From JBEKHT01 sp049516595 (GTDB lineage: Bacteria; Chloroflexota; Anaerolineae; Anaerolineales; RBG-16-64-43): a stretch of 64,000 bases of DNA. Positions 8,380 to 16,043 of this stretch are shown piece after piece. Within the stretch, counting starts at the first letter, position 1. Each line of letters opens with the position of its first letter. Location of the stretch: positions 1 to 64,000 of the forward strand of contig JBEKSY010000012.1 of assembly GCA_049516595.1 (NCBI GenBank), written 5' to 3'. Position numbers and translations under genes: made by a program. The notes below the pieces were generated by a model that saw nothing but the letters and a program-made list of their open reading frames with translations, did not search any database and was not told the origin of the DNA.

Positions 8380-9342
8380 TTATAGTTTATCAGACAACCA
8401 CTTGTGGGTCGCCTGCACCACGGTGTGGGCGACCTGCTCCAAGGATCCGGGAACTGTGGCCCCGGCGGCGGCCGGGTGGCCTCCGCCACCGTAGCGTTTC
8501 GCGATCGGGGTGATGTCGAGTCCGTTGTGAGCCCGCCAGCTCACTTTCACAGTTCCGCCCTCCTGTTCGACGAAGATCATCGCCAGGTCGGCGCCTTCCA
8601 CACTGCTCAGGATGTTGATCAGGTCGGCATCGTCTCGGCCGGGGTACCCGGCCAGCCTTCGGTCGGCGAGGCTGAGCCAAGTCCAGACCATCCGATCCTC
8701 CCGTTCGATTCGCGAGAGTCCCGAGCCCCAGTACCGGGCAGCGGAGAAGCTGCGTCGGTTCATGCTCCACTCGACGATTTCCGAAAGATTCGCGCCGGCT
8801 CGCATCAGCTTCTGGGCGATCAGCATGCTTTTGGGATTGACGTTGGCGGTGCGGAACCCGAGCGTATCGGTCACGAGCCCAGTGAGCAAACCGATTGAGG
8901 CATTGAGGTCCAGGCTTAGGCGCAGCGGTTTCACGAGGTCGTATACGACTTCCGCCGTCGCGACGGCCTCCTCCTCGATCAGGTTTGCCTCTGCGAAAAG
9001 GCTGTTTGTCGTGTGATGATCGATATTGACGGTCGGAGCCGAAGGCAGAGGTGCAGTGAATTCTCCTACCCGGTCGGCGTCGGAACAGTCGAGGTAAACA
9101 ATGAGGTCGACTTCGGCAGGGACTTGCGAGCTCACTTCCTTGTAGCCGGGCAGGAAATGAAAGGTCGCCGGGACGCCGTCCTTGCTGAGCAGGTAGAGGG
9201 TCTTCCCCTTGCCGCGCAGCATCCAGGCCAGCCCGAGAAGCGAGCCCAGCGCGTCCCCGTCGGGTCTTTCGTGGGTGGCCAGCAAGATGCGCTGAGAGCG
9301 ACGGAAGAACTCGCGCGCCTTCTTGGCACTGAGCTCATCCAT
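8380..9342 (-). CDS. nrnA: DHH-family oligoribonuclease / pAp phosphatase (NrnA type)
   Basis: NrnA degrades 2-5 nt RNA oligonucleotides and can dephosphorylate pAp. The 320-residue product has the N-terminal ATHERPDGDALGS metal-binding motif near residue 23 and a DCSDADRVGE motif. The DHH signature follows in NIDHHTTN, and the DHHA1 domain ends in YGGGGHPAAAGA. The ATG at 9342 overlaps the end of rbfA by 8 bp. The rbfA-nrnA-truB order is a common operon arrangement. NrnA is the likely assignment because of the context and the lack of extra CBS or poly(A) polymerase domains. Confidence 0.9.
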   Translation of the reverse strand: MDELSAKKAREFFRRSQRILLATHERPDGDALGSLLGLAWMLRGKGKTLYLLSKDGVPATFHFLPGYKEVSSQVPAEVDLIVYLDCSDADRVGEFTAPLPSAPTVNIDHHTTNSLFAEANLIEEEAVATAEVVYDLVKPLRLSLDLNASIGLLTGLVTDTLGFRTANVNPKSMLIAQKLMRAGANLSEIVEWSMNRRSFSAARYWGSGLSRIEREDRMVWTWLSLADRRLAGYPGRDDADLINILSSVEGADLAMIFVEQEGGTVKVSWRAHNGLDITPIAKRYGGGGHPAAAGATVPGSLEQVAHTVVQATHKWLSDKL

Positions 9343-9727
9343 TCTTGCGATCGTCCTTCTCCCCACTGTCCGGGTCAGGGTTGTGTTCGATGGAGTCGAG
9401 AAGAGTCTGGAGATGCTCGGCGCGCTCCGGGGTATCGTCCCACAGGAACCGCAGTTGCGGGAACGTGCGGATCGGGATCCGGCCCGCAAGCTCATGACGC
9501 AGGAACCCGCGGGCGCCCTCCAGGGCTTTCAAGACTTCGCCGCGGCGCCCGAGGTCCGCGTCGAGCACGGAGACATAGATGCTGGCGTATGCGAACTCCC
9601 GGTCGACCCGAACCTCGGTCACCGACACGAGGCTCAAGCGGGGATCGCTGGTCTCTCGCAAGAGCAGCTCCGCCAGGAGCTCGCGAATTCGATCGGCCAG
9701 GCGTTGGGCCCGTGTCAGGCTGGGCAT
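9335..9727 (-). CDS. rbfA: 30S ribosome-binding factor A
   Basis: RbfA is a KH-like maturation factor for the 30S subunit that acts on the 5' end of 16S rRNA. The 130-residue protein shows the family pattern: RLADRIRELLAELLLRE at the start, DPRLSLVSVTEVRV, the YASIYVSVL strand, and LRHELAGRIPIRTFPQLRF. It is 4 bp downstream of infB. Its last codons overlap the nrnA start, so expression of the two is likely coupled. The tail after about residue 112 is charged and probably disordered. Confidence 0.93.
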   Translation of the reverse strand: MPSLTRAQRLADRIRELLAELLLRETSDPRLSLVSVTEVRVDREFAYASIYVSVLDADLGRRGEVLKALEGARGFLRHELAGRIPIRTFPQLRFLWDDTPERAEHLQTLLDSIEHNPDPDSGEKDDRKNG

Positions 9728-9731
9728 CGCC

Positions 9732-11513
9732 TCACACCGTCTCCTTCACATAGAATTCCAGAATGTCACCGACCTGGAATTCCTCAAACCCCTTGATTCC
9801 AACCCCGCACTCAAAACCCTGTCGAACTTCGCGGACGTCGTCCTTCTCGTGCTTGAGAGAGGCCACCTCCCCCTGGAAGAGCGCGTTCGTTCCTCGCCAA
9901 ACACGCACAAAGGCGGAGCGTCGCAGCTCGCCCTCGCGAACCGAGCACCCCGCGATCTTGCCGATGTGCGAAATCGCGAACACCACTCGAACCTCGGCTC
10001 GGCCGAGGGATACCTCCCGGGTTTCCGGGCCCAGGAGACCTTTGAGAGCCTTTTCGACATCCTCGGTGAGACGATAGATAACCTCATATTGACGAATGGA
10101 CACCCGTTCTGTCTCCGCGGCCCGTTGCGCGGCATGATCCACGTTGACATTGAAGCCAATGACGATCGCCTTGGAGGCCGAGGCCAACATCACGTCGTTT
10201 TCGGTAATGTTTCCCGTCTCGGCATAGAGGAGGTTGACCTTCAGATCCTGGGTGCCCAGCTCCTTGAGGGAGTTGATAATCGGCTCGAGCGAACCCTGCA
10301 CATCGGCCTTCAGAATCAGGGTCAGTTCATGCACTTCGCCAGCCTGGAACTTGGCAAAGACTTGCTCCAAGCTGATCGGCTTCTGAGCTTGGGCCTGTGT
10401 TTCCCGGGCCTCCGTTCTGCGACTGGAAACAATCGATCGAGCTTCCCGTTCGGTGGCCACGGCTTCGAAGAGCTCACCTGCCTCGGGAAGGTCGCTTAGC
10501 CCCAGGACGGAAACCGGGGTCGAAGGGGCCGCCTCGCTGATGGGCGCTCCCCTGAAATCGAACATCGCCCGGATCTTGCCGGAGACCCGGCCGGCCACCA
10601 GAACATCGCCTACGTGCAGGGTACCATTCTGGACCAGCAGAGTGGCCTCCGGGCCTTTGGCTTTGTCTAGTTGGGCCTCGATCACGGAGCCGACGACCCG
10701 CCCCCTCGGATTGGCCTGGATCTTGGTGGATTCGGCAGTCAGGACAATGGCTTCCAGCAGGTCCTCAATTCCCTGGTTCTTCTTTGCTGAAACCGGAACG
10801 ACCATGGTCTCGCCGCCCCATTCGTCGGGGGTCAATCCCAGGTCAGCGAGCTGCTGTTTGACGCGTTCCGGATTGGCGTTGGGCTTGTCGATCTTGTTCA
10901 GGGCGACCACGATTGGAACGCCGGCCGCCTTGGCGTGAGCGTACGCCTCGCGCGTTTGGGGCATTACGCCGTCATCGGCCGCCACCACCAGAATAACGAT
11001 ATCGGTCACCTGCGTCCCGCGGGCACGCATGGCGGTGAAAGCCGCGTGGCCAGGGGTGTCCAGGAAGGTGATCGGGCGTCCCTTGTGCAGGATTTGATAG
11101 GCGCCAATGTGCTGGGTGATTCCACCAGCCTCGCCTTCGGCGACGTTCGTCTTGCGAACAGCGTCCAGGAGCGAAGTCTTGCCGTGGTCTACATGACCCA
11201 GAATGGTTACGACGGGTGGCCGGGAGGACAGCTGGGAAGGATCTTCCTGTTCCACGGCCAGCCGCCAAGCGGGAGTTTGCTCCGGGCTGGGAGCCGCCTC
11301 TTCTTCCTTTTTCTCAGGACGCGCTTCGTAGCCCATTTCCTGGGTGATCACGGCAGCCGTGTCGAAATCGATCTGCTGATTGATATTGGCCATTACCCCA
11401 TTGGCCATCAGTTGCTTGATGACATCAATCGGGCTGACGTTGATCAGTTCGGCCAGATGACGAACGGTCAGGGAGCTTGGCAGCTCCACCACCTTGTGTC
11501 CATTCTCGCCCAT
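9732..11513 (-). CDS. infB: Translation initiation factor IF-2
   Basis: IF-2 is the GTPase that places fMet-tRNA on the 30S subunit and promotes subunit joining. The 593-residue protein is a short IF-2. A single IF2N domain (about residues 12-60, SLTVRHLAELINVSPIDVIK) is followed by a brief linker. The G domain shows GHVDHGKTSLLD (G1), DTPGHAAF (G3) and NKIDK (G4), and the C-terminal barrel and C1/C2 domains follow. The ATG at 11513 is preceded by GGGAGGTG at good spacing. The long charged N-terminal region of enteric IF-2 is missing, as is usual in non-proteobacterial forms. Confidence 0.97.
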   Translation of the reverse strand: MGENGHKVVELPSSLTVRHLAELINVSPIDVIKQLMANGVMANINQQIDFDTAAVITQEMGYEARPEKKEEEAAPSPEQTPAWRLAVEQEDPSQLSSRPPVVTILGHVDHGKTSLLDAVRKTNVAEGEAGGITQHIGAYQILHKGRPITFLDTPGHAAFTAMRARGTQVTDIVILVVAADDGVMPQTREAYAHAKAAGVPIVVALNKIDKPNANPERVKQQLADLGLTPDEWGGETMVVPVSAKKNQGIEDLLEAIVLTAESTKIQANPRGRVVGSVIEAQLDKAKGPEATLLVQNGTLHVGDVLVAGRVSGKIRAMFDFRGAPISEAAPSTPVSVLGLSDLPEAGELFEAVATEREARSIVSSRRTEARETQAQAQKPISLEQVFAKFQAGEVHELTLILKADVQGSLEPIINSLKELGTQDLKVNLLYAETGNITENDVMLASASKAIVIGFNVNVDHAAQRAAETERVSIRQYEVIYRLTEDVEKALKGLLGPETREVSLGRAEVRVVFAISHIGKIAGCSVREGELRRSAFVRVWRGTNALFQGEVASLKHEKDDVREVRQGFECGVGIKGFEEFQVGDILEFYVKETV

Positions 11514-11620
11514 TCCACACCTCCCACTAAGGACTCTGGTACTTGGCCGTCGACCCTGGGCGAGGCGGACAGAGGGCTGTCGTGCCGTGCGCCTAGATCA
11601 TCTCGGCCTCGGGGGGCAGT

Positions 11621-11989
11621 TCACTGGGAATGCCCCTCCTGCTTGCGCGATCCGGCCAATCGGGCAGGGGGTGGCGGAGCGGCCGGGTTTGATCTGGAGC
11701 CGGCTGGGGCAGGGAATCGATCCATCCAAGTCGCCAGCACTGCTCGGTCGGCTTCCGTCAGCTCCGTCCGCAGGGCCTGCGCGAGAGGGCCTCGCACAGC
11801 CTGCTCCCAGCACGTGCGCCGATCGTGCAGGTAGGCCCCGCGGCCTTCGGCCTTGCCGGTTGGGTCAACGCGGATGCCCTCGGGTGTGCGGACAACGCGG
11901 ATCAACTGGCGCTTGGCCAGCACTTCACGGCACCCCACACAGGTCCGCTGGGGGACAGGACGAACTCGCGGCCCACCCTTCTTGCTCAT
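11621..11989 (-). CDS. rnpM: YlxR/RnpM family RNA-binding protein
   Basis: This small basic protein (122 aa) belongs to the DUF448/YlxR family, reported to bind RNase P RNA and modulate its activity in Bacillus. The family core is plain: RTCVGCREVLAKRQLIRVVRTPEG near residue 15 and the GRGAYLHDRRTCWEQAV segment near 50. The C-terminal 35 residues are Pro/Arg-rich and probably disordered. It sits between nusA and infB as in many bacteria. The L7Ae-like YlxQ gene often found next to it is absent, and 107 bp without a gene separate it from infB. Confidence 0.88.
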   Translation of the reverse strand: MSKKGGPRVRPVPQRTCVGCREVLAKRQLIRVVRTPEGIRVDPTGKAEGRGAYLHDRRTCWEQAVRGPLAQALRTELTEADRAVLATWMDRFPAPAGSRSNPAAPPPPARLAGSRKQEGHSQ

Positions 11990-12011
11990 CGCTCGCCGGG
12001 CGGCAAGGACC

Positions 12012-13886
12012 CTAGGGTTCTTCGAGAGTATCGGTTTCTTCCCATTCCCGCCCCCGACCGGGCTTATGTTTCTTTCGGGCCACCGTCACGCCCAGGACGG
12101 GATCGTATTCCACCATGACCGGCTTCTTCTTTTTCTTCGGCCTCTTCTTGGAGGTAGTTCCATCCTCGGTCTCTTCTTCCTCTTCCTCGACTTCAATCCC
12201 TCCGGCGGCAGGGGCCACTTCGGCGACGAGCTCGGCAACCTTCTCCTCAGCCTGTTCAGGGACGGCCTCCGCTGGGGAGGGAGCCTCGGCCGCGGGTTGG
12301 ACCTCAGCGGTCCCCTCTGGCGCGACGACCGCAGCTGCCTGCGCCTTCGCCTCGGCTTCCCGGGCGAGAGCCTGCGCTTCCTCTGCGCGCTTTGCGAGGA
12401 TCGCCGCTTGCACGACCTCCTTCAACTCCTCCAAGCTTCTGGCCCCCATCTCCGGCAGAGCAAGGATTGAATCCGGGTCGAGGGTCAATTGTTCGAACAG
12501 CTGGCCCAAGGAGGCATAGCCCGCCTTGGTCAGAGGTTGGGCCAACGCCTCAGGAACCTCCGTTTCGAGCAGAGGTGCCTGATACGCCAACTGGGGGATG
12601 TTCTTGCGCACCTCGGCCAATCGCTTGGCTTGGGCCTTTCGCCGGCTGTCTCGGATTTGGGACAGGCTGGTTTCGACCGTCCGCACCAGTAGGTCCATGG
12701 CCTGGTAGTCTTCGGGGGGCAACGGGTGTCCTTCGGCCTTCTTGCCGAGGGCCTCTTGAACCCGCTGGATCAAAGCGGGATCTCTTTGGGCGAATTCCGC
12801 AAAGGCCGGGTCGCTGGTAACTTTTTGGACTGCGTCTGCGGTAGCCTCGGGAACGCTCTTGATGTCAATCCGCCAGCCGGTGAGCTTCGCGGCCAGGCGA
12901 GCATTGACGCCTTCGCGCCCAATGGCCAAGCTGAGCTGATCTTCGGGGACAACCACGAGGGCCGTCTTGCCGCGAGTGGGATCATCGTCCAGATAAACCC
13001 CTGACACTCGGGCAGGACTGAGGGCCTTGGCGATAAATGCGGCCGGATCGGGGTTCCATTCGATCACGTCGATCTTCTCGCCATTGAGTTCCTTGACAAT
13101 CGCCTGGATCCGCCCGCCACGCATCCCCACACAGGCGCCCACCGGGTCGAGATTGGGCTGGACGGCCGCCACCGCGACCTTGGAGCGCATCCCGGGTTCG
13201 CGGGAAATGCCCTTGATTTCAACCATACCCTGATAGATCTCTGGCACCTCCGCCTCAAGCAACCTGCGCAACATGTTCCGGTCGGCTCGAGAGAGCAGAA
13301 TCTGCGGCCCCCGCGAGGTCTTGCTCACATCCATCAAATAGGCCCGGATTCGATCTCGTTGGCGATAGCGCTCGGTGGGAAGCTGCTCCCGCTTGGGCAG
13401 AACCGCCTCGGCCCGGCCCAGGCTGACGGTGATCGCCTGCGCCCCGAGAGCCTGAATGGTGCCATGGACAATCTCCCCTTTGCGGGCGGACCATTCCTCG
13501 TACAGCTTGTCCCGCTCTGCGTCTCGCAATCGCTGGTGGACGATTTGCTTGGCCGTCTGGGTAGCAATGCGACCGAAGTCCTCGGGGGTGCTGTCCACCA
13601 TGACCAGAGCTCCCAGCTCCGCATTGGGATCCACGGCACGAGCGTTCTCCAAGGAAACTTCCGTGCGCGCGTCCTGGACCTCGTCGACCACTTCCTTTTC
13701 GGCGAGGATTTGAATCGTGCCCTTGACCAAGTCAATGTTGGCGGTCACGCCTTGGGCATTGGAGCCGTTGACCGCTCGGCGGTACGCGTTGACCAGCGCA
13801 GTCTCCAGGACCTGCAGCACGACGTCCCGTGGCAATCCGTAATGCTCAAGCACCTCGTTGAAGGCCAGCAAGAACTCGCTTTTCAT
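12012..13886 (-). CDS. nusA: Transcription termination/antitermination factor NusA, extended C-terminus
   Basis: NusA binds RNA polymerase and nascent RNA and modulates pausing, termination and antitermination. The 624-residue protein has the N-terminal RNAP-binding domain (MKSEFLLAFNEVLEHYGL), an S1 domain near residues 125-200, and KH domains. The latter include GACVGMRGGRIQAIVKELNGEKIDV and LAIGREGVNARLAAKLTGW. After about residue 350 it continues with a helix-hairpin-helix-like segment, an Ala/Glu-rich stretch, an acidic run and a Lys-rich run. The MKSEF start (13886) matches the usual NusA N-terminus and has GGATGGAG upstream; starts at 13904 or 13928 are possible. It heads the nusA-rnpM-infB-rbfA operon, without rimP. 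Confidence 0.93.
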   Translation of the reverse strand: MKSEFLLAFNEVLEHYGLPRDVVLQVLETALVNAYRRAVNGSNAQGVTANIDLVKGTIQILAEKEVVDEVQDARTEVSLENARAVDPNAELGALVMVDSTPEDFGRIATQTAKQIVHQRLRDAERDKLYEEWSARKGEIVHGTIQALGAQAITVSLGRAEAVLPKREQLPTERYRQRDRIRAYLMDVSKTSRGPQILLSRADRNMLRRLLEAEVPEIYQGMVEIKGISREPGMRSKVAVAAVQPNLDPVGACVGMRGGRIQAIVKELNGEKIDVIEWNPDPAAFIAKALSPARVSGVYLDDDPTRGKTALVVVPEDQLSLAIGREGVNARLAAKLTGWRIDIKSVPEATADAVQKVTSDPAFAEFAQRDPALIQRVQEALGKKAEGHPLPPEDYQAMDLLVRTVETSLSQIRDSRRKAQAKRLAEVRKNIPQLAYQAPLLETEVPEALAQPLTKAGYASLGQLFEQLTLDPDSILALPEMGARSLEELKEVVQAAILAKRAEEAQALAREAEAKAQAAAVVAPEGTAEVQPAAEAPSPAEAVPEQAEEKVAELVAEVAPAAGGIEVEEEEEETEDGTTSKKRPKKKKKPVMVEYDPVLGVTVARKKHKPGRGREWEETDTLEEP

Positions 13887-13933
13887 GCTCTTGACTTTCT
13901 CCATCCGGGCGTGAGTCGCCCTGTCCATTACGC

Positions 13934-13960
13934 AGAAAAGTGGGGGTTACCCACTTTTCT
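13934..13960 (-). promoter_or_regulatory. Perfect hairpin in the nusA leader
   Basis: Arms AGAAAAGTGGG (13934-13944) and CCCACTTTTCT (13950-13960) are perfectly complementary over 11 bp with a 5-nt loop. The element lies between the predicted nusA promoter and the nusA start, so it would be transcribed in the 5' leader. The A/T-rich base gives a short U-run after the stem in the minus-strand transcript, so it could act as an attenuator. An operator for a dimeric regulator is the alternative. Confidence 0.5.
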
Positions 13961-13996
13961 CAACGAATGCAATCGCCCACCATCTACCAAAGGTGC

Positions 13997-14025
13997 ATTC
14001 TAGCATAATCCCTGGCCTCCTTCAA
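13997..14025 (-). promoter_or_regulatory. Promoter for the nusA operon
   Basis: On the minus strand the -35 is TTGAAG (14020-14025), the spacer is 17 bp and the -10 is TAGAAT (13997-14002). The transcript would have a leader of about 100 nt that contains the 11-bp hairpin. Confidence 0.6.
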
Positions 14026-14305
14026 GGGCCCCCTGGGAGGCGGTCCCGGGGCCGCCGCGCCGAGCGGCGGGGAGCGCAGCCAACCCTCAATCCGGGGCCG
14101 GGCGCCCAACTGCTGTCTCTGGTTACCCGGGGGTCCCGCGCCATCGCCCGCCGGGAAGGAAGCAGGGAAGGACTCTGCCCTTCCGGGAGCTCACCGGATC
14201 GTTGGCTTTCCCGCACTCGAGGACACGGCTGGCCTGCGACGCAAGAACGGACCGAGGAGGGTTTGTTCGAGTCGAGCCTCAGGTCGTGTAGGGACGTAGG
14301 CCTTC
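14022..14305. other. Gap between the nusA promoter and the osmC remnant
   Basis: The minus-strand frame of the osmC remnant's C-terminal half stays open through this stretch. The translation is Arg/Pro/Ser-rich and no longer resembles OsmC, so I treat it as non-coding read-through. No hairpin with a T-run and no other gene was recognised. Confidence 0.5.
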
Positions 14306-14724
14306 CGAGCCTTGGCTTCCTTACCTCACACCCTATCCTGGTCTCTGGCACATCCCGCAGGGTGGCGGATACGGTGCAATCCTTCTCCGGGGAGAGGCGA
14401 ATTGCTCTTTCTACCCCAAGGTGGCGCAGCGCCGTGGCTACTGGGGCGTGGCGGAGATGGATCCGGCGGAAGGCCTGGGGTGGCTCCGCATCCAGATCTG
14501 CCTCGACCGGGATTTGCAGGGGGGGTCAAGCCTTGCTTCGGCTTGGGAAGAATGCCGACCACCGCATTGGCGGTCCAGGCGGCCAAGCTGAGCAGCACCA
14601 GCTCGGCCGGGCCGCGTCCTTGGGCCCCAATCGAATTGGAGGCGGGAATTACAACTCCTCCTTGGCCAAAGGTAACACCCAGAAAGGTCAGTCTCTCAAG
14701 CCACTTCGGGCCCACTTGGGCCAT
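14306..14724 (-). pseudogene. Second OsmC-family gene, frameshifted
   Basis: From the ATG at 14724 the translation shows an OsmC N-terminal half: RLTFLGVTFGQGGVVIP, GRGPAELVLLSLAAWTANAVVGIL. In the family the segment after LSLAA is normally CT, so the peroxidatic Cys is Trp here. At a run of seven C residues (minus strand, 14519-14525) the frame is lost. Reading on in the next frame gives a clear OsmC C-terminal half: AFRRIHLRH, LGVERAIRLSPEKDCTVSATLRD. One base fewer in the homopolymer would rejoin them. The gene overlaps the end of the intact osmC-like gene by 29 bp. The second frame stays open to 14022, well past the domain, so the normal stop may also be lost. It is either a decaying paralogue or an assembly error in the C7 run. 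Confidence 0.7.
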
Positions 14725-15151
14725 CCTCACCCTGCTCGTTCCTGATCCTGAATGAAGTCTGGATCTCTGCGGTCTTGTCCAGCATGACGGCCACGGAGCA
14801 GCACTTGTGTCGCGAGAGGGAGAGGGCTTCTGCCACACCCCGCTCGGTCCGCCCAGAACCCCGCAGGAGGTACTCCAATTGGATGGAGGTGCATGCACTG
14901 CGTGGCCCGGTGGCCCGTTTTCCCTGCACGCGGATCTCGAGAACGGAGAGGATCTGCTGCTTCTTGGCAAGAACATGGACCACCTCCGACCCGTTGAAAC
15001 CAGCCAGGCCAGCCTGGACTAGTTCGATTGCCGAAAGGGCGGCCAGCTCATGGAGCGAACCGAAACGGGCAGTTGCCCCAGTTGGATTCGGAGCCTCAAC
15101 CCCATGGCCGCCATTCCACTGGACCGTCAGCGTGTGTGTGTTGGCGCTCAT
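14696..15151 (-). CDS. OsmC family protein lacking the first catalytic Cys
   Basis: OsmC/Ohr proteins reduce organic hydroperoxides with a pair of cysteines on two alpha helices. This 151-residue protein has the usual size and layout: LTVQWNGGHG at the start and a helix ELAALSAIELVQAGLAGFNGSEVVHVL. The second half is IQLEYLLRGSG...VAEALSLSRHKCCSVAVMLDKTAEI. The second-helix Cys is present (HKCCSV). At the first-helix position, normally GCT, the sequence reads GFN, so the peroxidatic Cys is absent. Peroxidase activity by the standard mechanism is therefore unlikely; a ligand-binding or structural role is inferred. The frameshifted paralogue follows immediately downstream. Divergent from scpA. 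Confidence 0.75.
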   Translation of the reverse strand: MSANTHTLTVQWNGGHGVEAPNPTGATARFGSLHELAALSAIELVQAGLAGFNGSEVVHVLAKKQQILSVLEIRVQGKRATGPRSACTSIQLEYLLRGSGRTERGVAEALSLSRHKCCSVAVMLDKTAEIQTSFRIRNEQGEDGPSGPEVA

Positions 15152-15212
15152 GGGGAACTTCAGGCGACCCGCAGATCCTCCCCCCTGGGGCCGTGCGGAC
15201 CCTGCCCGAAGG

Positions 15213-15218
15213 TATAAT
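15213..15218 (+). promoter_or_regulatory. Consensus -10 upstream of scpA
   Basis: A perfect TATAAT lies 38 bp before the scpA ATG, but the region 17 bp upstream (GCCGTG) is a poor -35. Probably the scpA-mutL promoter, acting with a weak -35 or an activator. Confidence 0.4.
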
Positions 15219-15255
15219 CGAAACGGCGGCTGAGTTGAGTTCGGGACAACAACGA

Positions 15256-16020
15256 ATGAATCTGCTCGGTCAGGAGTACATGGTTCAGCTCCCAGTCTTT
15301 GAGGGACCCCTCGATCTTCTCCTGCATTTGATCGAACGATCAGAGCTGGATATCACCAAGGTGGCCCTGGCCCAAGTGACGGACCAGTTTCTCAGTTATC
15401 TGCACTCGATGCACGAGAAGCGACTGGATGAAGTGGCTGGTTTCCTGGTGATCGCCGCCAAGCTGGTCCAGATCAAGAGCGAGGCGCTTTTGCCCCGGCC
15501 CCCCGAAAGGGAACCCGGGGAGGAGGATCCCGGCGAAGCGCTCGCTCGTCAGCTGCGCCTCTACCGAGAATTCAAGAAGGCCGCCGGATTCCTTCGAGAT
15601 CGCCAAGAGTCGGGCCTGCGAACTTATATCCGCCTGGCACCGCCCCCCCGTCTTCCGCCTCGGCTGGACCTGAGCGGGCTGACCATGGAGGATCTCTTCC
15701 GGTCGGCTTGGTTGGCCCTGAGTCGAAAAGGGGAGGTCCAGCCGCTGAGCGTGGTTGTCAGCCCGCCCAAGGTCACCATTCGCGAACAGATCCGGCATAT
15801 TGCCGAGTCGATCCGGCGGGATGGAAGGGCTTTCTTTCATCACCTCGTGGGTGGCTTTCGCACCCGCATGGAGGTGGTGGTGGCCTTCCTGGCCATGCTC
15901 GAACTGGTCAAACGCCGGCAAGTGATCCTGCGGCAGTCGGACCTGTTTGGGGAAATCGAGGTCCTGCCCACAGAAACCTGGGACGACAACGCGGACTTTG
16001 AACTCGAGTTCGGCGAATAA
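15256..16020 (+). CDS. scpA: Segregation and condensation protein A
   Basis: ScpA is the kleisin subunit that bridges the heads of SMC dimers, with ScpB, in chromosome condensation. The 254-residue product has the N-terminal kleisin signature FEGPLDLLLHLIERSELDI and then FLVIAAKLVQIKSEALLPRPP, both diagnostic. The C-terminal winged helix ends with VVVAFLAMLELVKRRQV and QSDLFGEIEV. I use the ATG at 15256. An ATG at 15280 has AGGAG only 3 nt upstream, giving MVQLPVFEGPLDL, which also fits the family. scpB is not adjacent, and mutL follows after 23 bp. Confidence 0.92.
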   Translation: MNLLGQEYMVQLPVFEGPLDLLLHLIERSELDITKVALAQVTDQFLSYLHSMHEKRLDEVAGFLVIAAKLVQIKSEALLPRPPEREPGEEDPGEALARQLRLYREFKKAAGFLRDRQESGLRTYIRLAPPPRLPPRLDLSGLTMEDLFRSAWLALSRKGEVQPLSVVVSPPKVTIREQIRHIAESIRRDGRAFFHHLVGGFRTRMEVVVAFLAMLELVKRRQVILRQSDLFGEIEVLPTETWDDNADFELEFGE

Positions 16021-16043
16021 GCTCATCTCACCTCGGCACCCCG

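Noticed and set aside
10935..11834. 299-codon plus-strand frame opposite infB and rnpM
   Set aside because: Antisense to the IF-2 G domain; no domain pattern or ribosome site.
14312..14755. 147-codon plus-strand frame near the osmC genes
   Set aside because: The minus strand carries OsmC homology in two frames here; the plus frame is the shadow.
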